A DNA stretch of 64,000 bases from Prosthecobacter sp. (GTDB taxonomy: Bacteria > Verrucomicrobiota > Verrucomicrobiia > Verrucomicrobiales > Verrucomicrobiaceae): assembly GCA_019186985.1 (NCBI GenBank), contig JABARQ010000023.1, forward strand, positions 20,548-84,547, given 5' to 3'. The notes below the pieces were generated by a model. The model was not told where the DNA came from. It was given only the letters and a program-made list of their open reading frames with translations, and ran no database searches. A program made the translations under genes and the position numbers. Within the stretch, counting starts at the first letter, position 1; the number at the start of each line of letters is the position of its first letter. This document shows positions 50,571-59,743 of the stretch, piece by piece.

Positions 50571-53495
50571 CTATTCGACTGCTGAAACCGGGAATTTGAG
50601 CCGAATCTCCGTACCTCCCCCTTCTGGGCGGGTGAAAAGCAGCTTGCCACGCATCTGTTCGGCAAATACAGCAAGAATCTTAAGGCCCAGCCCAGAGCCG
50701 CTGCCGGGGTGCAGCCCCTCAGCCAAGCCCACTCCATTATCACTGACGACAAGCTCTCCTGTCGCCCCGGATTGATGGAGGCTCACACGGACCTCTCCTT
50801 CGCATCCGCCTGGGAAAGCATGTTCAAAGCAGTTGGAGAGCGTTTCGTTCAGGGTGAGCGCCAGAGGCATGAGCCACTCCTGCTGAATCTCCACGCCCTC
50901 CAGGTCCAGGTGCACGGGAACCCGCTCGGCTGAAACAGCATAACACTCACGCAGCCTGCCAAGAAGAACTTCGGCAAAGTCCCGGAAGCTTTCACAGGCA
51001 CCCAGGACGGATTGATACAGGTGCTGGTGCAGGTCCGCAATCGAGCGGACACGGTTCTGGCTGGAACGCAGGGCGTTTCTGGCCTCAGGATCGGCGATCG
51101 TGTTGGATTCAAGATTCAGCAGGCTGGATATGATCTGCAGATGGTTCTTGATCCTGTGGTGAGTTTCTGAAAGCAGCAGCTTCTCCCTGGCTAGGTTGAC
51201 CAGGGGAGTCTGGACTGCGCCCGGATGCTCCAGGGCCGCCAGAATTGGAGTGCCGTCCCGGACCTGGGCCGCCAGGACAGCTTCGGAGGCTTCAAACACG
51301 GCGAAATCAAGTCCGTCCCCCCCCAGGGCTTCGACCCTGACCTTCAAGGGATGCCGCACCCCCGTGTGCGAAAAGCACATCAGGTCATGACACTGGCCAT
51401 GCTCCTGGGCATAGGCCTTCAGGTCGGTGTAAAATCCCGTGGCATCACTGGGGCGGAAAAACTGATGCAGCGGACGGCCCAGAGCTTCTTCCAGGGCCAG
51501 CCCAAGAAGGTCCAGACCCCTCTCCTGACACTCCTTGATCCTCCCGTTCACATTGGTTCTGAACAACAACACCTCGGACTGTGCGACCGGGGCTGGCACG
51601 GCCGGGGGAGCCGTCGGCGCTGTGTTGATGGGCATGAAGGCGGAGCCGGCCTCCGTGACGGGCACGATCACCGGCGTTTCCAGCTTTTCAAAAAAATGAA
51701 TGGTGCAGTGTGGCTCGCCTTCTGCGTCCAACACCTGGGCCATGTGCAGCCTGGTGGAAACAGAAGGGCCGTCACCAGCGGGAGCCACCCTGACTCCAAG
51801 GGTTGCCTGGCGCGCCCCGCCCAGAACCAGGTCCTTTCTGACCTCCGCAAAGGCGGCGGCGCTCTCGGAAGTGAAGCAACGCTCCAGCGGATGCCTGCGC
51901 ATTTCACTCTTCGGCTGCCCAAAAATTTGTTCAGCCGCAGGATTCACCTCGAAAACTGACCCGGCCTTGTCCATCAGGACGACCGGCAGGGGGGACTCAT
52001 GCAGCAGGGCCCTGAACTTGGCTTCCGTGGCCCTGAGCTGCTCCTCATGGCGGCATTTTTCCGTGGCATCCTGAATGCACACAATCACCCCGCCACCGGG
52101 CAGGCTGGCCGGCGAAAATTCCAGGTCCTTCAACAGCCCGTCCGCCGTGGCCAGTGTGAAAACCCGTGTCAGCTGGCGCCTCCATACGTCCTCCCGCCAC
52201 AAGGAGGTGACCTGCTCACGATGCTGCTCGTTCGGACAGGCTGTGGCCAGCCACTGCTCGACGTTCTCCTCAGGCCTGACCGGACGGCCCAGCAGGCGCG
52301 TGAGCTGCTGGCTTTGAAACAGCACCGCACCCAGCTCATCCAGGACCAGAACCCCAAACGGAAGCGTGTCCAGATAGCCCTTCAACCGGGTTTCCCTCTG
52401 GGAAAACGTGCGTTCCGCCTCATGCAGAGTCCTAAGCTCCTGCCGCGCTCGTGCCAGGTCATCCTGAAGCCGTCGAAGCTCGAGACCGCCGCTGGCGGCG
52501 GCTTCCTGCACCGGCGGCTGGGCGATCGCAGCCACCGCATTCGCAATTGCCGAAAGATTCGGAGGCGTTGATGTGGAAGGCTGCGCAGGCTCGGCTGGCA
52601 TGGCCATCGCAGCATACCCCCTCACCCCTGCTCCTTCACGGCGTGCAAGCAGCCAGCGTGTCGGCATCGACGCATCAGCGGCGACACCCCACACAGCTTG
52701 CCCATCGCCAGCAGCCGGCACCTGAAGGATGATGGAATCACAAACTTCCTCGTCCTTGAGGCTTTCGAGGCACGAAAAAAACTGCTGTTTCAACCTCAGG
52801 CTCCCAGAACCTCCCCCCCCGAACACATCCCAGAAAGCACTGCTCCCTTCGACAAGCCCCCGGGCCAGAGACAGCCTGGCGGCCGACGGATTGGCATGCA
52901 CCACCACTCCTGACGGGTCAAGGTGGACCATTGGCAGGGCTAGTTCCGCCGCCTTTTCCGCCTGTGGAGACGATGCCCCCCCTGTCGGCTCGACCGGCTC
53001 GTCTGCCGTCACAGGGACCGCCATCTGCCTGACAAAACGTTCACAGATGATCATGAGCCCGCCAACCATGGCGTTGGCATGACGCCTCCAGGGACGAACC
53101 TCCCAGCGGTACACGAGCTTGCTGCCGTTCTCCGAGGCCAGCGCATCATGTTCACTGCGAACAACATGCCCCTGCAGGGCCCGGTCATAGACTTGCCGCC
53201 AGCCGGGATGCAGGCTGGGAAACACCTCATATTGACTGCGTCCGGCCAGAGGCTGCATGGCGCTCAGTCCGAACTCCTCCACCCAGGCCCTGTTTGCCAG
53301 CATGTACCTCATCCGATGATCAAACATGGCCATGGCCACGGGTGCGTTTTCCACCAGCACCCCCAGCACCTGCCCCATGTCAGCCTCGGGCGCCTCCATG
53401 GCATCTTCCTTGTTCGGAACTTCGTCCGCCAAGGGTGCCGTCTGCGGCGATGTCTGGCGTGGATGAATCACGTTTTGGAGCACGGAAGAAGACAT
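50571..53495 (-). CDS. Orphan multi-PAS sensor histidine kinase (HisKA_2 type), soluble
   Basis: A 974-residue cytoplasmic kinase. No signal peptide or membrane segment is seen. Four PAS-like domains are visible, at about residues 45-160 (ENAPVAMAMFDHRMRYML), 375-490 (TLPFGVLVLDELGAVLF), 495-610 (ESPLPVVLMDKAGSVFEV) and 640-760 (weaker), with a coiled-coil before the second. The dimerisation and phosphoacceptor helix is LLSETHHRIKNHLQIIS at about residue 780, the HisKA_2 / HWE-related type, and the ATPase has an N-box LNETLSNCFEHAF and a G2 box GSGLGLKIL. No response regulator lies adjacent, so the partner is elsewhere. Located directly upstream of the giant cassette on the same strand, it might regulate it. 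Confidence 0.93.
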   Translation of the reverse strand: MSSSVLQNVIHPRQTSPQTAPLADEVPNKEDAMEAPEADMGQVLGVLVENAPVAMAMFDHRMRYMLANRAWVEEFGLSAMQPLAGRSQYEVFPSLHPGWRQVYDRALQGHVVRSEHDALASENGSKLVYRWEVRPWRRHANAMVGGLMIICERFVRQMAVPVTADEPVEPTGGASSPQAEKAAELALPMVHLDPSGVVVHANPSAARLSLARGLVEGSSAFWDVFGGGGSGSLRLKQQFFSCLESLKDEEVCDSIILQVPAAGDGQAVWGVAADASMPTRWLLARREGAGVRGYAAMAMPAEPAQPSTSTPPNLSAIANAVAAIAQPPVQEAAASGGLELRRLQDDLARARQELRTLHEAERTFSQRETRLKGYLDTLPFGVLVLDELGAVLFQSQQLTRLLGRPVRPEENVEQWLATACPNEQHREQVTSLWREDVWRRQLTRVFTLATADGLLKDLEFSPASLPGGGVIVCIQDATEKCRHEEQLRATEAKFRALLHESPLPVVLMDKAGSVFEVNPAAEQIFGQPKSEMRRHPLERCFTSESAAAFAEVRKDLVLGGARQATLGVRVAPAGDGPSVSTRLHMAQVLDAEGEPHCTIHFFEKLETPVIVPVTEAGSAFMPINTAPTAPPAVPAPVAQSEVLLFRTNVNGRIKECQERGLDLLGLALEEALGRPLHQFFRPSDATGFYTDLKAYAQEHGQCHDLMCFSHTGVRHPLKVRVEALGGDGLDFAVFEASEAVLAAQVRDGTPILAALEHPGAVQTPLVNLAREKLLLSETHHRIKNHLQIISSLLNLESNTIADPEARNALRSSQNRVRSIADLHQHLYQSVLGACESFRDFAEVLLGRLRECYAVSAERVPVHLDLEGVEIQQEWLMPLALTLNETLSNCFEHAFPGGCEGEVRVSLHQSGATGELVVSDNGVGLAEGLHPGSGSGLGLKILAVFAEQMRGKLLFTRPEGGGTEIRLKFPVSAVE

Positions 53496-53530
53496 GAGAA
53501 ACTCATGAGAAAGAAATTTGGACTTTTAAA

Positions 53531-53559
53531 AATATAAACTCTTCTTAGCCTATCAACAA
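53531..53559 (-). promoter_or_regulatory. Candidate promoter of the histidine kinase gene
   Basis: On the minus strand TTGTTG (53554-53559) and TATATT (53531-53536) are 17 bases apart in AT-rich DNA, about 35 bases before the start codon. The -35 box is weak. Confidence 0.45.
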
Positions 53560-53620
53560 GGAGAAACCCAATCACTTTTGAGTCTCAGCCTGGGCTGTTC
53601 TAACCTGGCTTTTTTGAATC

Positions 53621-54061
53621 CTATTCACGGTGATAGGGCTCCTTTCTCAAAATGCTATATGACCGGTAAATCTGCTCAGCCAGCACCACCAGGGCTATTT
53701 CATGCTGAAGCGTGAAAGTCGACAAGCTCCAACACTCGTCTGCAGCGGCACGAATCTGCTTCGAATGCCCGTTCGCTCCACCAATCATCAGGTTGATGCG
53801 CTTGACCCCGCGAATTTGCTTATCCTCAACCCATTGCGCCAATTCCAGACTGCGCCGCATTTTGCCGCGTTCATCCAAAACAATCCTCAGCCCACCCTGG
53901 CTGGCTGACATCATCGCTTGTTCTACCACCTCCTGCGGGCCTTCCTTCACCACCACATGCTCGAATTTCGCCACGCGCTGTAGCCTTGCCAGATAATCCT
54001 CCATCCCTGACCTCGCCCAGGGCAGACTAGGTTTTCCTACAGTAATGAGCCGCCATTGCAT
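53621..54061 (-). CDS. rlmH: 23S rRNA (pseudouridine1915-N3)-methyltransferase
   Basis: Methylates pseudouridine 1915 in helix 69 of 23S rRNA using S-adenosylmethionine. The 146-residue protein is the family length. It carries the SPOUT-fold motifs: LVLDERGK-type strand ([11 protein letters not shown]), [11 protein letters not shown] for the knotted cofactor loop, and the C-terminal [20 protein letters not shown] followed by PYHRE, the classic RlmH end. The RlmH dimer acts on 70S ribosomes. It is divergent from the lipoprotein gene and upstream of the kinase gene, with a gap of 125 bases. The protein is chromosomal housekeeping and not related to mobile elements here. Confidence 0.97.
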   Translation of the reverse strand: MQWRLITVGKPSLPWARSGMEDYLARLQRVAKFEHVVVKEGPQEVVEQAMMSASQGGLRIVLDERGKMRRSLELAQWVEDKQIRGVKRINLMIGGANGHSKQIRAAADECWSLSTFTLQHEIALVVLAEQIYRSYSILRKEPYHRE

Positions 54062-54158
54062 GTCCCTACATCACAAGTTCCCTTCACGAAGTCCAGTTAT
54101 GATAAAAATCAAATAACTAAATATTTAACAGTTCTTATGAATTATGAACTCATTGAGG

Positions 54159-54186
54159 TTGCAAAAACAAAAAAGTTCACTAAAAT
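54159..54186 (+). promoter_or_regulatory. Candidate promoter of the lipoprotein gene
   Basis: TTGCAA (54159-54164) and TAAAAT (54181-54186) with a 16-base spacer lie in the most AT-rich part of the gap. Transcription would begin near 54193, which favours the start codon at 54224 over earlier ones. Confidence 0.5.
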
Positions 54187-54223
54187 GGGAATGCTTAATT
54201 TAAAAAACAGTCTCTCGCACGCC

Positions 54224-55042
54224 ATGTCTTCCACCTCAGCGCTCTCCCGTCTGTCGCTCTTGGCTCTTGCCTCAATGGCAATCACCTCCTGCTCGGTGCC
54301 GCCCCGTGAAGCTTGGAATCAGATTCAAAGCCGTGGCCTGATCACCTACTACATGAATAAGCCCTCCGGTGCCCCTTTAAGCAGCACGGCGGCCAATCGT
54401 CAGATCCTGGCAAGTTCAACCGGCACCTCCTATTCTGCCCCGAGTTCCTCCTATCGATCTCAGCCTGAACAAAGGGTCGATACCCCGCCGCCATCCCAGA
54501 TTTCGAACGAGCTGCCTGTCGCCAATGCTGTGGCAGACCTCCCTGGATATGTTCGCACTCCCTACACCTCTCCCGGTCGTCTGGTTGACGTCCGCGGCAT
54601 GAGCCCCGGCTCGAAAGTCGTCTGCCCTTACACCCAGAAGCCCTTCATTGTGCCAGGCATCCCCAATCGCCCAGGCCCCGTGGCTTCCGTTCCACCAACT
54701 CCCCGTGTTCGCACCATCAACCCGGAAACCCAGTCCAAACCCAAGTCGTCCGTGGCCCCAACCTCACCTGCCGTCACTCCAAACACCCAGGTGGCTGCCA
54801 TGACCCAGCCGGCGCCTGAACCCAGGTTGGAACCCACTCCACCCACCACTCCTGCTCCTCAGACCACCCCTGCCCCCACCGCCTCCGACCTTCCATATGG
54901 CACTTCCATCCCAGGGCGCCCCGGCTTCGTCAACAGCCCTTACGCCGCCAAGCATCAGCTCGTGGATGTCACCGGCCTGCCCACCGGCATGGAAGTCAAA
55001 TGCCCCTACACCGGCAAGCTCTTCCGCGTTCCGCCGCAGTAA
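54224..55042 (+). CDS. Probable lipoprotein with duplicated CPYT module
   Basis: A 272-residue exported protein. The start at 54224 ([23 protein letters not shown]) is chosen because it places a lipobox-like ITSC directly after a hydrophobic stretch and lies after a candidate promoter; ATGs at 54185 and 54191 are possible. Two related modules of about 45 residues follow: one with [19 protein letters not shown] and [11 protein letters not shown], the other with [19 protein letters not shown] and [11 protein letters not shown]. Each has a single conserved cysteine in CPYT. They are separated by a long proline/threonine-rich linker. I know of no function; the modules may bind a ligand or the envelope. 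A strong terminator follows. Confidence 0.78.
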   Translation: MSSTSALSRLSLLALASMAITSCSVPPREAWNQIQSRGLITYYMNKPSGAPLSSTAANRQILASSTGTSYSAPSSSYRSQPEQRVDTPPPSQISNELPVANAVADLPGYVRTPYTSPGRLVDVRGMSPGSKVVCPYTQKPFIVPGIPNRPGPVASVPPTPRVRTINPETQSKPKSSVAPTSPAVTPNTQVAAMTQPAPEPRLEPTPPTTPAPQTTPAPTASDLPYGTSIPGRPGFVNSPYAAKHQLVDVTGLPTGMEVKCPYTGKLFRVPPQ

Positions 55043-55064
55043 GCCGGAACCCGCCCGTTTTCCC

Positions 55065-55097
55065 AGCCCCGTTTCCTCACCGGAACGGGGCTTTTTC
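55065..55097 (+). terminator. Rho-independent terminator of the lipoprotein gene
   Basis: AGCCCCGTT (55065-55073) pairs perfectly with AACGGGGCT (55084-55092) around a 10-base loop and is followed by five T (55092-55096). It begins 22 bases after the stop codon. Confidence 0.9.
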
Positions 55098-55168
55098 ATG
55101 ACTGCGGCGGATTAGGCCCAAAAAATGTCTGCCACCCCACAGAGACCGGACCGTAGCATTCAGCCCTC

Positions 55169-58100
55169 ATGAAAAAGCCGCTGATCCTCCGGGCACTCGC
55201 CACGCTTTCCCTCTGCCTGAATTTCACCGCAGCAGGCAAGGAGCTCACCGGCACCTACCTGCCCTCCACCAACACCTGCCCCACACCCGATGAGGCCCGG
55301 GGTAAAATGAGCGTGCCGGACGGCTACGAAGTGCGCTGCTTCGCCCATGAGCCGATGGTGCAAAACCCGGTCGCCATGACCTGGGATCACCGGGGCCGCC
55401 TCTGGGTCGTCGAAGCCTACGAATACCCCAATGGCTCCGAACATCCTGCCCCCTTCGGCGGCGAGGCCAGGGATGATCAATACCACCCGCTTCCCAAAAC
55501 CAGCGGCGCCCTTCCCCGCGATCGCGTCATCGTCCTCGAAGACACCGACAACGATGGCTCCGCCGACAAACGCACCGTGTTCGTCGAAGGCCTCAACCTC
55601 GCCTCCGCCATCCTCTGCGGTGACAACGGCATCTATGTCGGCCAGCAGCCCCACCTCCTGCACTTCCGCGACGATGACCAGGATGACAAGCCGGACGCCT
55701 GGCGCGTCGTGCTCACGGGTTTTGGCCGCGAGGACACTCATGAACTGCTCAATTCCTTCTGCTGGGGCCCCGACGGCTGGCTTTACATGACCCACGGCGT
55801 CTTCACCCACAGCAAGGTCCGCCGCCCTGGACAGCCCGGGAGCGAAGGCTTCAAGTTCGATGCAGGGATTGGCCGGGCGAGGCCTTTGCGTGGGGTTCAG
55901 TCGTCCGGACTGAAATCCTCGAACGCAGCCGAATCGGGCGCTCCCCCCTGGGAATTCGAAGTCTTCGCCGACGGCACCAGCAACCCCTGGGGCTGCGACT
56001 ACGACGCCGCAGGCAACTTTTTCGTCAGCGCCTGCGTCATCGACCACTTCTTCCACATGGCCCCTGGCGGCATCTATGTGCGCCAGGGCGGCGCGCCGGA
56101 GAATCCGTATGCCTACGAGCAACTGCCGAGCATCGTGAAGCACAAGCACTTCCGCGCCGCCTACGCCGGCGTGCAGATCTACCAGGGCGGCCGCTATCCC
56201 GCCGACACGCACGGCCACGCCTTCATCGGCAACATCCACGACAACGCCATCCACGAGGAAATCCTCACGCCCGTCGGCGCCACCTTCAAATGCGAGCCAC
56301 GTCGCGACTTCCTCCGCGCCAACGACGGCTGGTTCCGCCCCGTCAGCACCCAGACCGGCCCCGACGGCTTCCTCTGGATCATGGACTGGTGCGACAAGTA
56401 TCCCTGCTACCAGAACGCCAAGGCGAATCCCGAAGGCGTGGACCGCCAATACGGCCGCATCTGGCGTGTCATCACGACCCAAAGCGGTTCTGTAGTTCCG
56501 GCTTCAGCCGGTTCAGATACAGCACCGCCTAAAGGCGGAACTACAGAACACGCCTCAAGGCCCACGAACGACCTCGACCTCAAAAAACTCTCCACCACCG
56601 ACCTCGTGAAGACCCTGGAGCATCCCAACAACTGGATGCGAAGGATGGCGAGGCGGATGCTCATCGAGCAACACGCGGAAGGCACACAGGAGTCACTGCA
56701 ACAGATCGCAAAGAGTGATGCTCCAGTTCCTGCTCGGCTCGAAGCCATCTGGACTTTGTCCGCCCTCAACCCCCAAGACTATCGAGCCATCGGGTGGCTT
56801 GCCAAAAACGATCCAAATCCGGCGCTGAAAGCATGGGCCGCACGCCTATCCGGTGAAGGAGGCCATGTGGGACATGACCGGCTTGATGAGTTGGCGGAAA
56901 ACCCAGACCCCAGCGTCAGACTGGCAGTAAGCATCGCGCTGCGTCAGAAACGTGAGGTGCATCTTACCTCGGATCGAGCACGCCCATCCCTGGACTCCAT
57001 GGGAAGGTCAAACGGCCCGACCATTCTTGAAACAAAACTGCTCAAGGCAGGAGTCGATCCAGACGACAAAGTGCTGCCGACGGCCATCTGGATGGCGATT
57101 GAACCCGTTTTGGCTGATGGGGCCAAACAGTGGTTAGATTGGCTTGCAGACATTGCCCCCACCACCCAGCCCCTCTCCCGCGTCCTCTCCCACAAGGCCA
57201 TGCGCCGGCTTTGCGACACGCGGAAGGCGGAGAACCTCGATCTCGCGGTCGAGTTCTGCGACAAGATCGCCGAACACGACATCCTGCTCGCACATGCTCT
57301 CGACGGACTCGTCAAAGGGCAGGAAGGCGGCGTGATCAAGCCGGTGAAGGAAGTCTCGGCCAGCCTCGCGGAGTGGCGTTCATCCTCGAATGCGGACGTG
57401 CGGAAGCATGCGCAGACGCTCGCGGTGATGTGGGGCGATGCGGCGGCGGTAAAGGAGATGATCGCCGTGCTGCACGACGGCTCCAAGCCGGAGAAGGAGC
57501 GCATCACGGTGCTGCAATCGCTGCAAAAGGTGCGCACGGATGCGGTGAGGGACGGTTTGATGCCGCTGCTCACGTCGCAGACCTCCACCGCGCTCGCCGT
57601 GGCGGCGATTCGCGCAGCGGCGGACCTCGGAGGCGATGAGTTCATCGTGCCGCTGCTTCAACAATCGGCCTCGAAGGACTTCAACGTGCGCAACGCGGCA
57701 ATCGAGGCGCTTTCCAATCGCGAGGCGTGGACGAAGACGCTGCTCAACGCCATCGCCGAACAAAAAGTCAGCGCGAGCGGTTTCCCCGCGCCGGTGCGTC
57801 GGGCACTGGCGACGCACAAGGACAAGGCCGTCCGCGATCTTGCTTATGAAGTGCTCGGCGCATGGCAGGACTCGTCGGAGGACGTGAAATCACTCATCGC
57901 GCAGAAGAAGCAGGCCTGCCTCACGGGCGAGCCGGACCTGGCGAACGGCAAACTCATGTTTACGGCCACCTGCATGGTCTGCCATGAGTTCCACGGTGGC
58001 GGGCAGAAGGTGGGGCCGGACCTGATCGGCAGCGGACGCAGCAACCTGGACGCCCTCCTGACGAACGTGATCGACCCCAACCAGATCATCGGCAACGGCT

Positions 58101-58843
58101 ACGAAAACATCACGGTCAGCACAAAGGACGGACGCACGCTTGCCGGCCGCATCGTGGAGGACACGCCCGGGCATGTGAAGCTGCTCGCAGCGGGTGGAGC
58201 CGCGCAAGTCGTGCCTCGCGATCAAATCGCCTCGCTCACGAACACGAAGCAAAGCCTCATGCCGATGGGATTCGGCAATTTGCCCGATCCAGCCTTCCGC
58301 GACCTCGTTTGGTACATTCTCGCTCCGCCGGAAGAAGGCCCGCTCACCTCGGAAAAAAAGAAGCTGCTCATCCAGGGCGTCGAACTTCCCGAGGCCTCAC
58401 CGCAGCCCGCCAGAACAAACTGGCGCGCCATCGACTGGGAAAGCGTCAGCCTGTGGAATCCCGACTGGAAGGTCACCGCGCCCGATTTCGAGCGCACCCC
58501 GGTCAAACTGGCCGAATACCACGGCAAAACGAACGTGCTGCTCCTGCATCCGTTCCCGGACAAGAAGACGCCTGCCAGCCTGGAACGCACTTTCAAGGTG
58601 GCCGGCAAGACCCGCCTACATGTCCATGTGGCTTCCGATGACCGAGGCGACTGGCAGCTTAAAGTCCTCGTCAACAGCAGCAGGGTCAGCGAGGTCATCG
58701 TGGATCATGAGAAGCCACGCTGGAAGGAGGTGGAGGTCGATCTCACGAAATGGAAAGGCCAGGACATCACCGTTCGGCTCGAGGCACACGCCAACGGCTG
58801 GGCCTGGGAGTTCGCCTACTGGCAGGGCATCACCCTGGAATGA
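55169..58843 (+). CDS. Large PVC-type haem-binding dehydrogenase with HEAT repeats
   Basis: A 1224-residue exported protein of the PVC membrane-bound dehydrogenase family. After a signal peptide (MKKPLILRALATLSLCLNFTA) come the conserved N-terminal propeller with VPDGYEVRCFAHEPMVQNPVAMT and GPDGWLYMTHGVFTHSKV, alpha-helical repeats (residues about 470-900), the cytochrome c motif CMVCHEFHGGGQKVGPDL near residue 935 with the PVC haem-binding extension, and a C-terminal carbohydrate-binding-like beta domain. It likely oxidises a sugar or polyol and hands electrons to the haem. Two segments look inserted: residues about 232-262, coded by palindrome-bearing DNA at 55887-55927, and a 63-bp inverted-repeat element at 56487-56549. 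Both keep the frame. Confidence 0.9.
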   Translation: MKKPLILRALATLSLCLNFTAAGKELTGTYLPSTNTCPTPDEARGKMSVPDGYEVRCFAHEPMVQNPVAMTWDHRGRLWVVEAYEYPNGSEHPAPFGGEARDDQYHPLPKTSGALPRDRVIVLEDTDNDGSADKRTVFVEGLNLASAILCGDNGIYVGQQPHLLHFRDDDQDDKPDAWRVVLTGFGREDTHELLNSFCWGPDGWLYMTHGVFTHSKVRRPGQPGSEGFKFDAGIGRARPLRGVQSSGLKSSNAAESGAPPWEFEVFADGTSNPWGCDYDAAGNFFVSACVIDHFFHMAPGGIYVRQGGAPENPYAYEQLPSIVKHKHFRAAYAGVQIYQGGRYPADTHGHAFIGNIHDNAIHEEILTPVGATFKCEPRRDFLRANDGWFRPVSTQTGPDGFLWIMDWCDKYPCYQNAKANPEGVDRQYGRIWRVITTQSGSVVPASAGSDTAPPKGGTTEHASRPTNDLDLKKLSTTDLVKTLEHPNNWMRRMARRMLIEQHAEGTQESLQQIAKSDAPVPARLEAIWTLSALNPQDYRAIGWLAKNDPNPALKAWAARLSGEGGHVGHDRLDELAENPDPSVRLAVSIALRQKREVHLTSDRARPSLDSMGRSNGPTILETKLLKAGVDPDDKVLPTAIWMAIEPVLADGAKQWLDWLADIAPTTQPLSRVLSHKAMRRLCDTRKAENLDLAVEFCDKIAEHDILLAHALDGLVKGQEGGVIKPVKEVSASLAEWRSSSNADVRKHAQTLAVMWGDAAAVKEMIAVLHDGSKPEKERITVLQSLQKVRTDAVRDGLMPLLTSQTSTALAVAAIRAAADLGGDEFIVPLLQQSASKDFNVRNAAIEALSNREAWTKTLLNAIAEQKVSASGFPAPVRRALATHKDKAVRDLAYEVLGAWQDSSEDVKSLIAQKKQACLTGEPDLANGKLMFTATCMVCHEFHGGGQKVGPDLIGSGRSNLDALLTNVIDPNQIIGNGYENITVSTKDGRTLAGRIVEDTPGHVKLLAAGGAAQVVPRDQIASLTNTKQSLMPMGFGNLPDPAFRDLVWYILAPPEEGPLTSEKKKLLIQGVELPEASPQPARTNWRAIDWESVSLWNPDWKVTAPDFERTPVKLAEYHGKTNVLLLHPFPDKKTPASLERTFKVAGKTRLHVHVASDDRGDWQLKVLVNSSRVSEVIVDHEKPRWKEVEVDLTKWKGQDITVRLEAHANGWAWEFAYWQGITLE
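55887..55927. repeat. Imperfect palindrome inside the PVC dehydrogenase gene
   Basis: TTCAGTC (55896-55902) and GACTGAA (55908-55914) form a stem with a 5-base loop, extended outward by GG/CC and by TGCGT/ACGCA (55887-55891 and 55923-55927). The coded peptide, GRARPLRGVQSSGLKSS, is arginine-rich and out of character at a place where relatives usually have a short propeller strand. Confidence 0.5.
56487..56549. repeat. In-frame REP-type inverted pair, 63 bp
   Basis: The ends GTTCTGTAGTTCCG and CGGAACTACAGAAC are perfect 14-bp inverted repeats. Each end is followed by its own small palindrome: CCGGCTTCAGCCGG (56498-56511) and CCGCCTAAAGGCGG (56525-56538). This is the arrangement of a pair of inverted REP units. 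The element is 63 bp, exactly 21 codons, and is read as GSVVPASAGSDTAPPKGGTTE with no stop. Confidence 0.8.
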
Positions 58844-58846
58844 CGG

Positions 58847-59737
58847 TCAGGGTTGGTGGCGCCTTGAGCTTCGCAGCCACAGCTCCAGGCAGAACACGGC
58901 CACCGCCGACCAGATGAAGGCGAAGGCGGCCAGCGAGGCCGGTGGCAGCGGCTCGTCATAGATGAAGGCCCCCACCAGGAACTGTCCGGTCGGCGCCAGG
59001 AACTGCAGCAGGCCGAGAAGGCTGAAGGGAAGCTTGCGCGCGCCATTGGCAAAGCCCAGCAGCGGCACCGTGGTGACCGCCCCCAGGCCCATGATGTAAA
59101 GCTGGTCATGCCATGAGCCGTCGCCAAACACCGCCCGTCCTTCCTCATGCCACCAACCAAGAAAGCCCAGGGCCACAGGCATGGCGATGAGCGACTCGGT
59201 GGCGAGCCCCGTGAGCGGCCCCTGGCTGGAACGGCGTCGGACGAGGCCGTAAAAGCCGAAGGACAGCGCCAGCAGCAGCGCGATCCACGGCGGCCGGCCC
59301 ACCGCCAGCATCTGCAGGCCGACGCCTGCGGCCGCCAGAGCAATGCTGGTCTTCTGCCAGCCGTTCAAGCTTTCACCCAGCAGCACGCAGCCGATCAGCA
59401 CATTGAGCAGCGGGTTCAGGAAATAGCCCAGGCTGCATTCCAGGATGCGTCCATGCAGGGCGCCCCAGATGAACACGCCCCAGTTGATGCCCAGCAGCAA
59501 GGCTGACAACGCATGAGCGCGCAGCACCTCCGGACGGCGCAGCTCACGCCACCAAGCCCTGGTTTCCCTCCTGCCCAGCAGCAGAAGCAGGCAGGTCAGC
59601 AGCGTCCATACCACTCGTTGGGCGATGGAGATGTCCGCGCCCAGGTGGCCGATCTGCTTCCAGTAAACAGGCAGAAAGCCCCACAGGCTGAAGGCCGTCA
59701 CGGCGCTCAGCACGGCGGAGGCGGGCGGACGCTGCAT
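58847..59737 (-). CDS. rarD: EamA/DMT-family permease of RarD type
   Basis: Inner-membrane transporter of 296 residues with ten hydrophobic segments in two EamA halves. RarD signatures are present: FLPVYWKQIG after the first helix, LLLGINWGVFIWGALHGR, and LGYFLNPLLNVLIGCVLLGES. The substrate of RarD is not known; the name comes from a chloramphenicol-sensitivity phenotype. The start is 6 bases after the stop of the methyltransferase gene, so both are in one operon read leftwards. The 3' end is 3 bases from the end of the convergent PVC dehydrogenase gene. Confidence 0.94.
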   Translation of the reverse strand: MQRPPASAVLSAVTAFSLWGFLPVYWKQIGHLGADISIAQRVVWTLLTCLLLLLGRRETRAWWRELRRPEVLRAHALSALLLGINWGVFIWGALHGRILECSLGYFLNPLLNVLIGCVLLGESLNGWQKTSIALAAAGVGLQMLAVGRPPWIALLLALSFGFYGLVRRRSSQGPLTGLATESLIAMPVALGFLGWWHEEGRAVFGDGSWHDQLYIMGLGAVTTVPLLGFANGARKLPFSLLGLLQFLAPTGQFLVGAFIYDEPLPPASLAAFAFIWSAVAVFCLELWLRSSRRHQP

Positions 59738-59743
59738 GACGGG

